The notes under the pieces: model-generated
Databases searched by the model: none
Seen by the model: only the letters and a program-made list of their open reading frames with translations
Told to the model about the DNA's origin: nothing
Made by a program: the position numbers and the translations under genes
NCBI GenBank assembly: GCA_021780755.1
Contig: JAJXYF010000035.1
Location: 1-64,000, forward strand
From: Deltaproteobacteria bacterium
GTDB taxonomy: Bacteria; Desulfobacterota; Binatia; Binatales; Binataceae
Reading direction: 5' to 3'
DNA: 64,000 nucleotides
Part shown: in pieces, positions 7,445 to 15,384 of the stretch
How positions within the stretch are numbered: position 1 is the stretch's first letter
How the letters are laid out: every line of letters starts with the position of its first letter

Positions 7445-8641
7445 CTATCCGAGCAGGTTGCGCGCGACGACTTCGCGATGGACCGGGGCGTTGCCCAGGT
7501 TCGCCTCTCCCGCCAGCGCACGCCGATGGTACAGATGCATGTCGTGCTCCCAGGTAAACCCGATTCCGCCGTGTACCTGGATCGCCTCCGACGTCACGTT
7601 CTTAGCCATGTCCGACGCGTAAGCCTTCGCCATCGGCACCGCCGTCACCGATTCCGCCACCCGCTCGTCCACCGTCCAGCACGCGTAGTAGGTCAGCGAC
7701 CGCGCATTCTCGACCGACACCATCATATCAACACACTTATGCTTGACCGCCTGAAACGATCCGATCGGCTTGCCGAACTGCACCCGCGTCTTAGCGTATT
7801 CGACCGCGATATCGAGCGCCTTCTGCGCCGTACCGACCATCTCAGTCGAAAGCACGGCGGTGGCGACTTCGAGCGTGCGCCGCAGCACCGGCCATCCGGC
7901 GCCCGCCTTGCCGATCACTTCGCTGGCCGCCACGTTGTCGAACTTCACATGGCACATCCGCCGCGTCATATCGACGGTTTTCAGTTGCGTTACCGTCACA
8001 CCTTTTTCGTTGGCCGGTACGCATAGCAGGGTGATTCCGTCTTCGCCCAAGCCCTTGCCGGTACGCGCGGCGACCACGATCGCATCGGCCACATGAGCGT
8101 CCGGGACGAAAAACTTTTCGCCATTCAGTGCGTAGCCGGAGCCTTTTTTCGTCGCCTGCAGCTCGATTCCGCCCGCGTCCCAGCGGCCCGCCGCCTCGGC
8201 CACGGCGACCGTCGCGATAAACTTGCCCGCCGCGATCTTGGTCAGGATTTCTTTTTTTTGCGCGTCCGATCCGCCTTCGCTAAATACCGGCCCGCCCAGC
8301 GCGACCGTGGTGAATAGCGGCCCCGGCACGAGTGCCTTGCCCGCCTCCTCCGCGATTACCGTGAGATCCAGGAAGGTGCCGCCCTGCCCGCCGAACTCCT
8401 CCGCGATAAAAAGCCCCGGCCATCCCAGCCCGACCAGCTTGTCCCAGAACGCCGCGTCATGCGCCGTCTCGTGCGCCATCATTTGACGGACAAATTTGGT
8501 CGAACAATTGTCCAGCAGGAAACGCTTAGCGGAATCCCGCAACATCTCTTGTTCTTCTGAAAAACCGAAGTCCAACTTCTCGTCCTCCGTGGCCCGGTTC
8601 ACGTCCGATAATTCGGATCGTTCCGGCTGGGATTCAGTCAA
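7445..8641 (-). CDS. Acyl-CoA dehydrogenase
   Basis: A 398 aa flavoprotein of the acyl-CoA dehydrogenase family. It has the N-terminal helical domain (DFGFSEEQEMLRDSAKRFL), the middle beta domain (MTRRMCHVKFDNV) and the C-terminal four-helix domain with FGKPIGSFQAVKHKCVDM. The terminal signature QVHGGIGFTWEHDMHLYHRRA contains a Glu at the usual catalytic-base region. It removes alpha,beta hydrogens from an acyl-CoA, passing electrons from FAD to ETF. The WEHD form is common in dehydrogenases acting on branched or cyclic acyl-CoAs; that narrower role is inference. It is monocistronic on the minus strand. Confidence 0.94.
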   Translation of the reverse strand: MTESQPERSELSDVNRATEDEKLDFGFSEEQEMLRDSAKRFLLDNCSTKFVRQMMAHETAHDAAFWDKLVGLGWPGLFIAEEFGGQGGTFLDLTVIAEEAGKALVPGPLFTTVALGGPVFSEGGSDAQKKEILTKIAAGKFIATVAVAEAAGRWDAGGIELQATKKGSGYALNGEKFFVPDAHVADAIVVAARTGKGLGEDGITLLCVPANEKGVTVTQLKTVDMTRRMCHVKFDNVAASEVIGKAGAGWPVLRRTLEVATAVLSTEMVGTAQKALDIAVEYAKTRVQFGKPIGSFQAVKHKCVDMMVSVENARSLTYYACWTVDERVAESVTAVPMAKAYASDMAKNVTSEAIQVHGGIGFTWEHDMHLYHRRALAGEANLGNAPVHREVVARNLLG

Positions 8642-8932
8642 ATTTTAGCTTGTTCTCAGCTACCATTATCCGTCCCGACGCTGCAAGCGCGCACCCTCCC
8701 GCGGCGCTCGTCAAATCCTCCGCTCAGGCCCGGCGCCGCCCGCCCTTTGATGCCCTTCGCGCGTTGCGCCTTCTCGCGGACGCCGCCTGGTGGCTGCCGG
8801 TTGGTTTCGATATTTGAACCGAGACCAACTTTGATCCAGCCCGACATGGCCGTTCCCACTCGCTCCTGACCACGAACCTGCGCCAATATAGTCGCCGACA
8901 ACGATCGGAACCGACCCGGGGGCACACCGCCG

Positions 8933-9739
8933 ATGGCATCAAACGCAATCGCCGAAACCAACGACCACAAAGCCGCCGTTCGCGAGGAGTTCACCCGCCA
9001 GGCCCAGGCCTACGCCAGCGCCGCCGTCATCACCGACGCCGATCGGCTAGCGCGCCTGGTCCACGCCATCGATCCCGCACCCACCGACCGCGCGCTCGAA
9101 ATTGCGACCGGCCCGGGCTACGTTGCGATGGCGCTGGCGGAGCGATGCCGCGAAGTGATCGGCCTCGATCTCACCGCCGCACCCATCGCGATCGCCCAGC
9201 GCACCAGCCGCGAACGCGGCCTCAACAACGTCCGCTTCGAACTCGGCGAAGCCGACCATCTCTCGTACGGCGATGGCGAATTTGACGTGGTCGTATGCCG
9301 CTTCGCCTTTCATCATTTCCTCAACCCCGGCGCGATCCTCGCGGAGATGTGCCGCGTATGCCGCCCCGGCGGCACCGTCGCCGTCGAAGACCTCTATGCC
9401 AGCGAAAATCCCACGCGCGCCGCGCGCTGTAACCGCCTCGAACAACTGCGCGACACTTCGCATACCCGCGCGCTCGCGCTCAGCGAACTCATCGCGATAA
9501 TGGGACTGGCCGGCCTCGAGGTTGAACGCGTCCACTCCGATCGCCTCACCACCAATCTCGAGGGATGGCTCACGAGCGCCCAGACTTCTACCGACCGCGC
9601 CGCCGAAGTGCGCCGCAGGTTTGACGAGGATCTGCGCGCGGATGCGTCCGGGATGGCCCCGTTCATGCGCGATGGTGCGATTCGCTTCATCCAGCGCACC
9701 GCCGCCATCATCTGCCGCAAAATGCAGCGGGGTGAGTGA
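8933..9739 (+). CDS. Class I SAM-dependent methyltransferase
   Basis: A 268 aa methyltransferase of the UbiE/Methyltransf_11 type. Motif I, ALEIATGPGYVAMALA, is near residues 52-67. The acidic post-I residue is in VIGLDLTAAP, and motif IV appears as FDVVVCRFAFHHF. The region after the PGG turn (RPGGTVAVEDL) completes the Rossmann core. It would transfer a methyl group from SAM to a small molecule; the acceptor is unknown. It starts with ATG at 8933 and stands alone, divergent from the acyl-CoA dehydrogenase gene. Confidence 0.9.
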   Translation: MASNAIAETNDHKAAVREEFTRQAQAYASAAVITDADRLARLVHAIDPAPTDRALEIATGPGYVAMALAERCREVIGLDLTAAPIAIAQRTSRERGLNNVRFELGEADHLSYGDGEFDVVVCRFAFHHFLNPGAILAEMCRVCRPGGTVAVEDLYASENPTRAARCNRLEQLRDTSHTRALALSELIAIMGLAGLEVERVHSDRLTTNLEGWLTSAQTSTDRAAEVRRRFDEDLRADASGMAPFMRDGAIRFIQRTAAIICRKMQRGE

Positions 9740-9804
9740 GGGAAGGACTGGCACAGCGCTCCCCAGCGCTTGGCAAGTGGGCAAAATGACGCGTGGTTAT
9801 GCGA

Positions 9805-10185
9805 TCAGCGGACCACCATGAGGTAAATCGCCATCGCGAGGCCGATCGCCGCCAGAAAGATTGCGACCGTGACGGCGAGGACCGACGGGCCACCGGGTTG
9901 ATAGTTACCGCTGTTTAATTGCCGGGTCAGGTGGACGTGATGGATAGCCGAAGCAATGTTGACGGTTACCCCAGCGAGGACCAACCCTACCCCGACCGCA
10001 ATTGAAAACCCGGTCGAGGCGACGTTCTGGCCTCGATCGTGCTCGACGAATTCACGGAGAAAGAGGCCGAACCGAGCAACCACGAAGCCGAACCCCATCA
10101 GCGCGAGCCCTGTACGGATCCACGCGAGGTAGGTTCGTTCGGCGGCAAGATAGACGCCCGGATCGTTGCGCGGGTCGGCGGCCAT
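9805..10185 (-). CDS. DUF202 (YidH-type) inner-membrane protein
   Basis: A 126 aa protein with the DUF202 signature near its N-terminus, LAAERTYLAWIRTGLALMGFGFVVARFG, followed by two more hydrophobic segments (about 55-80 and 98-122), giving three membrane helices. YidH-like proteins are inner-membrane proteins of unknown function. It is the last gene of the minus-strand run that begins with E1alpha, six bases after the FIST gene, and is probably co-transcribed with it. Confidence 0.87.
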   Translation of the reverse strand: MAADPRNDPGVYLAAERTYLAWIRTGLALMGFGFVVARFGLFLREFVEHDRGQNVASTGFSIAVGVGLVLAGVTVNIASAIHHVHLTRQLNSGNYQPGGPSVLAVTVAIFLAAIGLAMAIYLMVVR

Positions 10186-10191
10186 CGCAGC

Positions 10192-11373
10192 TCACACCGG
10201 ACGGTCGGAAATCAGCGCCAGCACGCCGCAATATTGCAGCAGCCCGGTGCGATCGCCCAGCGGGCCGATCTCACAACCGGTGAAGAAGCCAGCGACCGGC
10301 AGTTGGCCGAAGCACTGGCCGATATAGGCTGAATCGTGATCGGGGATGCCGTAAAGTCCAGACCCGCGCGAGACGCAATCGAAATAGAGTCCGAACGCCG
10401 GCGATCCGGCGACTCGATCGGCCATCGCCGCCAGGGTCGCCTTCAATTCCGATCGCGAACGCTCGCCGTCGCGCAGCACGAACCCGATCCGATCTCCGAG
10501 CTTGGGCCGATGAGCGACCGCGATCGCGCCATGCTCCGGACTCGCGCCGGTGATATTGCGCACGAAAAAATCTCCGCGTCCGATCCGCTCGGCGCCCGGC
10601 GTCAGCGGCACTCCGATAAAGACAAACGCGAGCGCGCGAGAGAGATCGTCCGCCAGCGGTCCCGCCGCCTCCGCGAACACGTCCCACGCGCGACGCCCGT
10701 CCAGCTCCAGAATTATATTGTCGCGCACCGCGCTCACCCGACAGGTCGGGCCGAGCGGCGCGCACGCGTTGGCGGCGCCCAGGTTGATCGCGAAATCGCC
10801 CGCCAGGAGCATCCCCGCCACCGCGTTGGAACTAACGACGTCACCGCAGAATTGAAAGGTCTCGCCGACTGAGCCGTCCTCGGTCGCGCCACCGCCCACC
10901 ACCGTCACGCCCGGCAGCTCGCGCGCGAGCGTCGCCAGCAGCGGCTCGGGGTCGAGGTTATAGGTGTCGGGGAACAGGCAAAGCAGGTTGTTCGCGCCAA
11001 GGTGCGGACGCACCGCCGCGGCGATCGTTTCCGCCACTTCGCGCGATCGTCCGCGTAATTGCGGCACGAAGAGCCGCGTCGCGGCGAGCGCGCCGCCGCC
11101 GACTACCATCACCGCGAGCGACGGGCCCGACTCGAACTCACGTCCGCCCGCGATCACGCCGATGCTGCCGCAGCCCGCGACCTCACGCGTCCCGGCCACC
11201 TCGGCCACGGTGCGCACGATCATCGGATACGCGCCGCCGTACGCGCTGCTCGCGAATATCAGCGCACAGTCCGCCGTGCGCAAGCCCGCCTGCTTGAGCG
11301 CCGCCGCGGTCGCCTCGGCCGCCGCGTTGCGCGGATTCGCCACGGTCGAATAGCCGGTCCCCGCCCTTATCAT
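10192..11373 (-). CDS. FIST N/C domain signal-sensing protein
   Basis: A 393 aa protein with an N-terminal FIST domain (AAALKQAGLRTADCALIFASSAYGG, VAGCGSIGVIAG) and a C-terminal FIST_C domain ending in the characteristic GFFTGCEIGPLG...LLQYCGVLALI. FIST domains are predicted ligand-binding sensory modules, usually attached to histidine kinases or diguanylate cyclases. Here it is free-standing with no output domain. It lies 23 bases after the M20 peptidase gene and six before the DUF202 gene, so sensor and membrane protein may work together. The ligand is unknown (amino acids have been suggested for the family). Confidence 0.88.
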   Translation of the reverse strand: MIRAGTGYSTVANPRNAAAEATAAALKQAGLRTADCALIFASSAYGGAYPMIVRTVAEVAGTREVAGCGSIGVIAGGREFESGPSLAVMVVGGGALAATRLFVPQLRGRSREVAETIAAAVRPHLGANNLLCLFPDTYNLDPEPLLATLARELPGVTVVGGGATEDGSVGETFQFCGDVVSSNAVAGMLLAGDFAINLGAANACAPLGPTCRVSAVRDNIILELDGRRAWDVFAEAAGPLADDLSRALAFVFIGVPLTPGAERIGRGDFFVRNITGASPEHGAIAVAHRPKLGDRIGFVLRDGERSRSELKATLAAMADRVAGSPAFGLYFDCVSRGSGLYGIPDHDSAYIGQCFGQLPVAGFFTGCEIGPLGDRTGLLQYCGVLALISDRPV

Positions 11374-11396
11374 CGTCGATTCTCCCGCGTTCGATC

Positions 11397-12905
11397 TTAC
11401 TGGCGCGTGCCCATCAATCGCAGCAACGTGACCATCCGCCGCACCGCCGCGCCGAGCTGCTTGACCGACACCCGCTCGTTCAGCCCGTGCACCCCGCGCT
11501 CCTCGGCCGGAGTCGCCTCGATCGGTATAAAGCCGTAGGCGTCGAGCCCCTTCTCGCGAAAATAATGGCTGTCGGTGAAGCCGGCGATCATCATCGGCAC
11601 CACCACCTCATTTTCGGTCGCCGCCAGGTCGCCGATCGCCGTCATCAGGTCGGATTTGCGCGGCGAGGACTCCGCCGGAAAGTTCAGCAGCACATCGATT
11701 TTGATCGAGTCGTCGGCGATCACCTTGCGCAGGTTCGCGATGACCTTTTGCGGATTGTCGCCCGGCAGCAATCGCCCATCGATCTCCGCATACGCGCTCG
11801 CCGGAATAATATTGGTCTTCTGACTCCCCGCCAGCACCGTCGGCGTGAAGGTGTCGCGCACCAGCGCATTCTGCCGCGGCACCGTCACGAACTTCCTGGC
11901 GAAGTCGTCGTCGCGCAGCGCCGTCGCCAGGTTGGTAAACTCCGGCGGCCCGCCGTCGAGTTGGGCGATCGCACGGAAATAGTCGCGCACCGGGATCACC
12001 ACGCGGATCGGCGCGCGATAGGCCGCCACCCGATCGAGCGCCGCGATCAACCGCGTCACCGCCGTGTTGTCCGGCGGCACCGCCGCGTGCCCCGCCTCGC
12101 CGGTCGCCGTCAGGCGCAGCCACAGCGGGGTCTTCTCGCTCAGCGACACCCCGTAATACTTGCGCCCGTTGGGACGGCTCAGGATCCCGCCGCCTTCGTT
12201 CAACAGGTATTGCGCGTCGCCGAAAACGTCGGCCTCGTGATCCACCATCCACCCAGCGCCGATCTTACCGCCTTCCTCCTCGTCGCCCGTGGCCAGAAAG
12301 ATCACGTCGCGATTGAGCAGGATTCCCGCGCGCTTGATCGCCAGCATCGCCATCAGTTCGATCACGCCGGGGCCTTTGTCGTCGAGCGTGCCGCGCCCCC
12401 AAATTTCGCCGTCACGGATTTGCGCGGAAAACGGCGGCACCTGCCATTCCTTCGGATTCGCCGGCACCACGTCCATATGGCTCAGCAGCACCAGTGCCCG
12501 GGTATGGCGCCCCGTGCCGCGCAGCCGCGCCGCGACGATTCCGCGCCCCGGCGCCGGCTCCCAGACGGTCGCCGGGATCCCGTCGGCGAGGAATTTCTCC
12601 TTGAGCATTTTCGCCGCATCGAGTTCGTCGCCCGGCGGATTGGTAGTGTTGATCCGCACGTACTGCTGCAGCAGCGCCACCGCTTCCTGCGTCAGCTTAT
12701 CGTAATTGATCGGCCTGGGTTCGGGCGCTTCCTCGATCAATGCGTGGTCCCTATGCTGCCGCGCTTCGGCCGCCATCGGACCTATGACCGCGATTCCGAT
12801 CGCCAGCGCCGCAAAGATTCCCGCGCCCGCTGCGACGCGCGCGTTAGCGATAAATTTCGGCTTCATTGAGAGGAGGTGAAAATCCAAACCTTCACGAACG
12901 CTCAT
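11397..12905 (-). CDS. M20/M25/M40-family metallopeptidase, exported
   Basis: A 502 aa M20 peptidase. Zinc-site residues are visible in order: His in VLLSHMDVVPA, bridging Asp in WGRGTLDDKG, the Glu pair in GDEEEGGKIGA, and a C-terminal His in FTDSHYFREKG. The dimerisation domain (GEAGHAAVPPDN onward) is intact. A hydrophobic segment around residues 25-46, ending MAAEARQH, looks like a signal peptide or anchor, so it probably works in the periplasm on peptides or N-acyl amino acids. Its ATG overlaps the E2 stop by four bases (ATGA), supporting the start at 12905. An inner Met at 12866 gives a more typical signal peptide but lacks a Shine-Dalgarno sequence. Confidence 0.9.
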   Translation of the reverse strand: MSVREGLDFHLLSMKPKFIANARVAAGAGIFAALAIGIAVIGPMAAEARQHRDHALIEEAPEPRPINYDKLTQEAVALLQQYVRINTTNPPGDELDAAKMLKEKFLADGIPATVWEPAPGRGIVAARLRGTGRHTRALVLLSHMDVVPANPKEWQVPPFSAQIRDGEIWGRGTLDDKGPGVIELMAMLAIKRAGILLNRDVIFLATGDEEEGGKIGAGWMVDHEADVFGDAQYLLNEGGGILSRPNGRKYYGVSLSEKTPLWLRLTATGEAGHAAVPPDNTAVTRLIAALDRVAAYRAPIRVVIPVRDYFRAIAQLDGGPPEFTNLATALRDDDFARKFVTVPRQNALVRDTFTPTVLAGSQKTNIIPASAYAEIDGRLLPGDNPQKVIANLRKVIADDSIKIDVLLNFPAESSPRKSDLMTAIGDLAATENEVVVPMMIAGFTDSHYFREKGLDAYGFIPIEATPAEERGVHGLNERVSVKQLGAAVRRMVTLLRLMGTRQ

Positions 12906-14200
12906 CGCTCCCCGTAATTGAATATATCGATTACGCTCTGGAGAAAATTCGCCGCCGGCGCCCCGTCGATCACGCGATGGTCGAAGGTCAAGCTCAACGT
13001 CAACATCGAGCGCCGCGCGATCTCGCCGCGATAGACCGCCGGCTTCTCGACGATTCGCCCAACGCCCAGAATTCCAGTCTCGCCGGTATTCAGAATCGGG
13101 GTGAACGCGTCGATGCCGAAATTGCCGAGATTCGTGATCGAAAACGTCCCGCCGCTCACGTCCTCGAGTTTGAGCTGTCCGGCGCGCGCGCGTTCCCCCA
13201 AATCCCTGGTCGCTGCCGCAATCTCGCGCAGCGACTTCCGATCCGCGTTCGCGATCACCGGCACGATCAACCCCTCGTCGAGCGCCACCGCCATCCCGAC
13301 GTTCACCTCGGCCAGCAGCAATATCGCCTCCTCGGAAAGCCGGGAATTCATTCGCGGATGACGGCCCAGGGCGCGCGCCACCGCATGTATCAGCAGGTCG
13401 GTGTAGGTGAAATCGAACTCGCGCGTGAGGCGCGCGCGCAGTTCGGTGGCGGCCGTCACGTCGGCCTCAGTGGTAATTGTAAGCTGTGCCGTATCGCGAA
13501 GGCTTTGATGCATCCTGGCGGCGATCGTGCGGCGCATCCCGCGCATCGGGACGGTGCGAAGCTGCGGCTTCGCACCAGCCGCGGCGCCCGCGGTCGGCAA
13601 TGGGGCGGCTGAGGCCGTCGCATCCCCATTGCCGACCGCAGGCGCGCCGCCACGCTTGGCGGCGCGCTCAATATCCTCGCGCGTGACGCGGCCACCGGGG
13701 CCGGTGCCCTTCACGCGCTCCAGATTCACGCCAAGCTCGGCGGCGCGCTTGCGCGCGACCGGGCTGACGGGGCGGCGTCCAGAGGACGCCGCCCCGTCAG
13801 CCCGGTCTACCTCCGCGGCATCCACCGCGGAGGTGGACCCCGTCTGCGCCGCGCGCGGCGCAGACGGGTCCACAAGAGTCCCCGCCGCTCCCGCGGCGGG
13901 GACTCTTGTGGAGCCACCGGAGGCCGGCGAGGACGCGGCCGCGATCGCGGCCGCGTCCTCGCCGGCCTCCGCGATCACTCCCACCGCACACCCGCATTCG
14001 ACAATCGCGCCCTCGCCGTGGAACCACGCCGCCAGCGTCCCCGACGCCGGCGCCTCGACCACATAGAGCACCTTCTCGGTCTCGACTTCGTACAAAGGCT
14101 CGCCCACCGCCACCGCCTCGCCCGGCGCCTTGAAAAAGCGCTGGAGCGTACCCTCATGCATCGTCAGCCCGAACTTGGGCATCGTCAATTCAACAGCCAT
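12902..14200 (-). CDS. Dihydrolipoamide acyltransferase (E2) of a 2-oxoacid/acetoin dehydrogenase complex
   Basis: A 432 aa E2. It has a lipoyl domain (residues 1-76; lipoyl Lys43 in VETEKVLYV), a peripheral-subunit-binding domain (about 144-180; SPVARKRAAELG, GPGGRVTREDIERA) and the catalytic acyltransferase domain (about 217-432), with active-site His and Asp in FDHRVIDG. The core of the complex moves acyl groups from E1 to CoA. The two Ala/Pro/Gly-rich linkers (77-148 and 178-216) are encoded by contiguous DNA palindromes, which is highly unusual. It lies 63 bases after E1beta and overlaps the peptidase gene. No E3 gene is present in the window. Confidence 0.95.
   Translation of the reverse strand: MAVELTMPKFGLTMHEGTLQRFFKAPGEAVAVGEPLYEVETEKVLYVVEAPASGTLAAWFHGEGAIVECGCAVGVIAEAGEDAAAIAAASSPASGGSTRVPAAGAAGTLVDPSAPRAAQTGSTSAVDAAEVDRADGAASSGRRPVSPVARKRAAELGVNLERVKGTGPGGRVTREDIERAAKRGGAPAVGNGDATASAAPLPTAGAAAGAKPQLRTVPMRGMRRTIAARMHQSLRDTAQLTITTEADVTAATELRARLTREFDFTYTDLLIHAVARALGRHPRMNSRLSEEAILLLAEVNVGMAVALDEGLIVPVIANADRKSLREIAAATRDLGERARAGQLKLEDVSGGTFSITNLGNFGIDAFTPILNTGETGILGVGRIVEKPAVYRGEIARRSMLTLSLTFDHRVIDGAPAANFLQSVIDIFNYGER
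13553..13667. repeat. Three DNA palindromes encoding E2 linker 2
   Basis: Perfect inverted repeats: 13553-13562 with 13567-13576 (10 bp, 4-nt loop); 13590-13605 with 13624-13639 (16 bp, the 18-nt loop itself containing CGGC-TGAG-GCCG); 13642-13651 with 13658-13667 (10 bp, 6-nt loop). Together they encode the linker between the subunit-binding and catalytic domains of E2, about residues 178-216. Confidence 0.9.
13757..13971. repeat. End-to-end array of five large palindromes encoding E2 linker 1
   Basis: Five inverted repeats cover this stretch almost without gaps. 13757-13780 pairs with 13784-13807 (24 bp, loop AGA). 13809-13818 pairs with 13825-13834 (10 bp). 13835-13850 pairs with 13857-13871 (one bulged C, with a perfect 24-nt core at 13842-13865). 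13869-13888 pairs with 13893-13912 (20 bp, loop TCCC). 13918-13971 is a gapless perfect 54-bp palindrome centred on GCGATCGC. The arm sequences differ between units, so this is not a tandem repeat. It encodes E2 residues about 77-148. Confidence 0.93.
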
Positions 14201-14263
14201 ATTTCAAGATTCGCGGACGCGGTAATCCGAGGCGAAGTTCATGTATGCGATCGATGTGCGCGA

Positions 14264-15235
14264 TCAGCGCCCGACTAGTTCGCGGATCGCGGCTTCGAGC
14301 CGCGCCTCGTTGGCCAGTGCCGCCTTCTCGAGCGGCGGGCTGAACGGTATCGGCACGTCGAGCGTCGTCACGCGCCTGACCGGACCGTCGAGAAAGTCGA
14401 AGCCTTTCTCACCGATCAGCGCCGCGATATCGGTCGCCGCGCCGCCGCGCAGGTGGCCTTCGTCGAACACCACCGCGCGATTGGTCTTCTCGACCGACGA
14501 CAGGATGGTGTCCTCGTCGAGCGGAATCAGCGTGCGCGGATCGACCACTTCGACACTGATATTTTCCTTGGCGAGCCGGTCCGCGACCTTCAGCGCGCGC
14601 GGCACCATCGCGCCGATCGCGACCACCGTCACATGCTCGCCGACGCGCTTGACGGCGGCCTTGCCGAGCGGCACCAGATGCTCGCCCGCCGGGATTTCCT
14701 CGCGATGGCCTCCGAGCGCTCCATGCTCAAACACGATCACCGGATTGTCATCGCGAATCGCGCTTTTCAAGAGCCCCTTCATGTCGGACGGATTCGACGG
14801 CACCACCAGCTTCAGCCCCGCGACGCTCAGGAACTGCGCATAGACGGTCTCCGAATGTTGTGCGGCGGCGCCGCCCATCGCGCCATAGACGCAGCGAAAC
14901 GTGATCGGCATCCGCGCCTGCCCGCCCGACATGTAGCGCAGCTTCGCCGCCTGATTGCACACCTGGTCGAACGCGCAATAGAAAAAACTCGCGAATTCCA
15001 CTTCGCAGATCGGCCGCGTCCCCGCCATCGCGGCACCCACCGCCGCCCCAACGAAACCCGCCTCCGCGATCGGCGTATTGCGCACCCGCGTGGGCCCAAA
15101 CTTGTCGATCAGCCCCTTGGTCGCCCCGAACGCGCTCAGCACGACGTCCTCGCCCATCACGAACGTGAGCGGATCGCGCGCCATCTCTTCGGCCAACGCC
15201 TGGTTAATCGCCTGGATATATGTCGTGACCGCCAT
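14264..15235 (-). CDS. 2-oxoacid dehydrogenase E1 component, beta subunit
   Basis: A 323 aa E1beta of the pyruvate/branched-chain/acetoin dehydrogenase family. It shows the transketolase pyrimidine-binding domain (GEDVVLSAFGATKGL, RNTPIAEAGFVGAAVGAA, ICEVEFASFFY) and the C-terminal domain with VEVVDPRTLIPLDEDTI. It pairs with the alpha subunit to bind thiamine pyrophosphate and decarboxylate a 2-oxoacid, or cleave acetoin. The ATG at 15235 (MAVTTYIQ) is chosen. The frame continues upstream through repeat C into the E1alpha coding region, which is clearly not translated. It is preceded by a 149-bp gap holding the repeat. Confidence 0.94.
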   Translation of the reverse strand: MAVTTYIQAINQALAEEMARDPLTFVMGEDVVLSAFGATKGLIDKFGPTRVRNTPIAEAGFVGAAVGAAMAGTRPICEVEFASFFYCAFDQVCNQAAKLRYMSGGQARMPITFRCVYGAMGGAAAQHSETVYAQFLSVAGLKLVVPSNPSDMKGLLKSAIRDDNPVIVFEHGALGGHREEIPAGEHLVPLGKAAVKRVGEHVTVVAIGAMVPRALKVADRLAKENISVEVVDPRTLIPLDEDTILSSVEKTNRAVVFDEGHLRGGAATDIAALIGEKGFDFLDGPVRRVTTLDVPIPFSPPLEKAALANEARLEAAIRELVGR

Positions 15236-15279
15236 CGTTCGATCCTCCGCCGCATGCGCGCAATCAATCCAATTGTTCA

Positions 15280-15380
15280 GGAACTCAAAACTTATAGTTT
15301 TCTGGAACCTCCAAGAGGTGTCAGTTTCCTGAAAACCATAAATTCTGAGTTCTTCATCAACTTCTTCACCTCTTCTTCCC
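15280..15380. repeat. Dispersed intergenic repeat, copy C, long imperfect hairpin
   Basis: The left arm, GAACTCAAAACTTATAGTTTTC from 15281, pairs with the complement of the segment ending GAGTTC at 15352 over 22 positions with about four mismatches. An inner hairpin, CCTC-CAA-GAGG, lies at its tip. The segment from CTGGAACCTCC through TCCTGAAAAC and on to ACTTCTTCACC aligns with copy B at 26465-26533. It sits inside the operon between E1alpha and E1beta, where it could set relative expression. Confidence 0.65.
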
Positions 15381-15384
15381 ACCC

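Noticed and set aside
11487-12869. 460-codon plus-strand frame antisense to the M20 peptidase
   Set aside because: Arg/His-rich low-complexity translation; the peptidase on the other strand has all zinc ligands.
13553-13971. CRISPR array
   Set aside because: The units are self-complementary but unlike each other, without constant repeats or spacers, and lie in frame within a coding gene.
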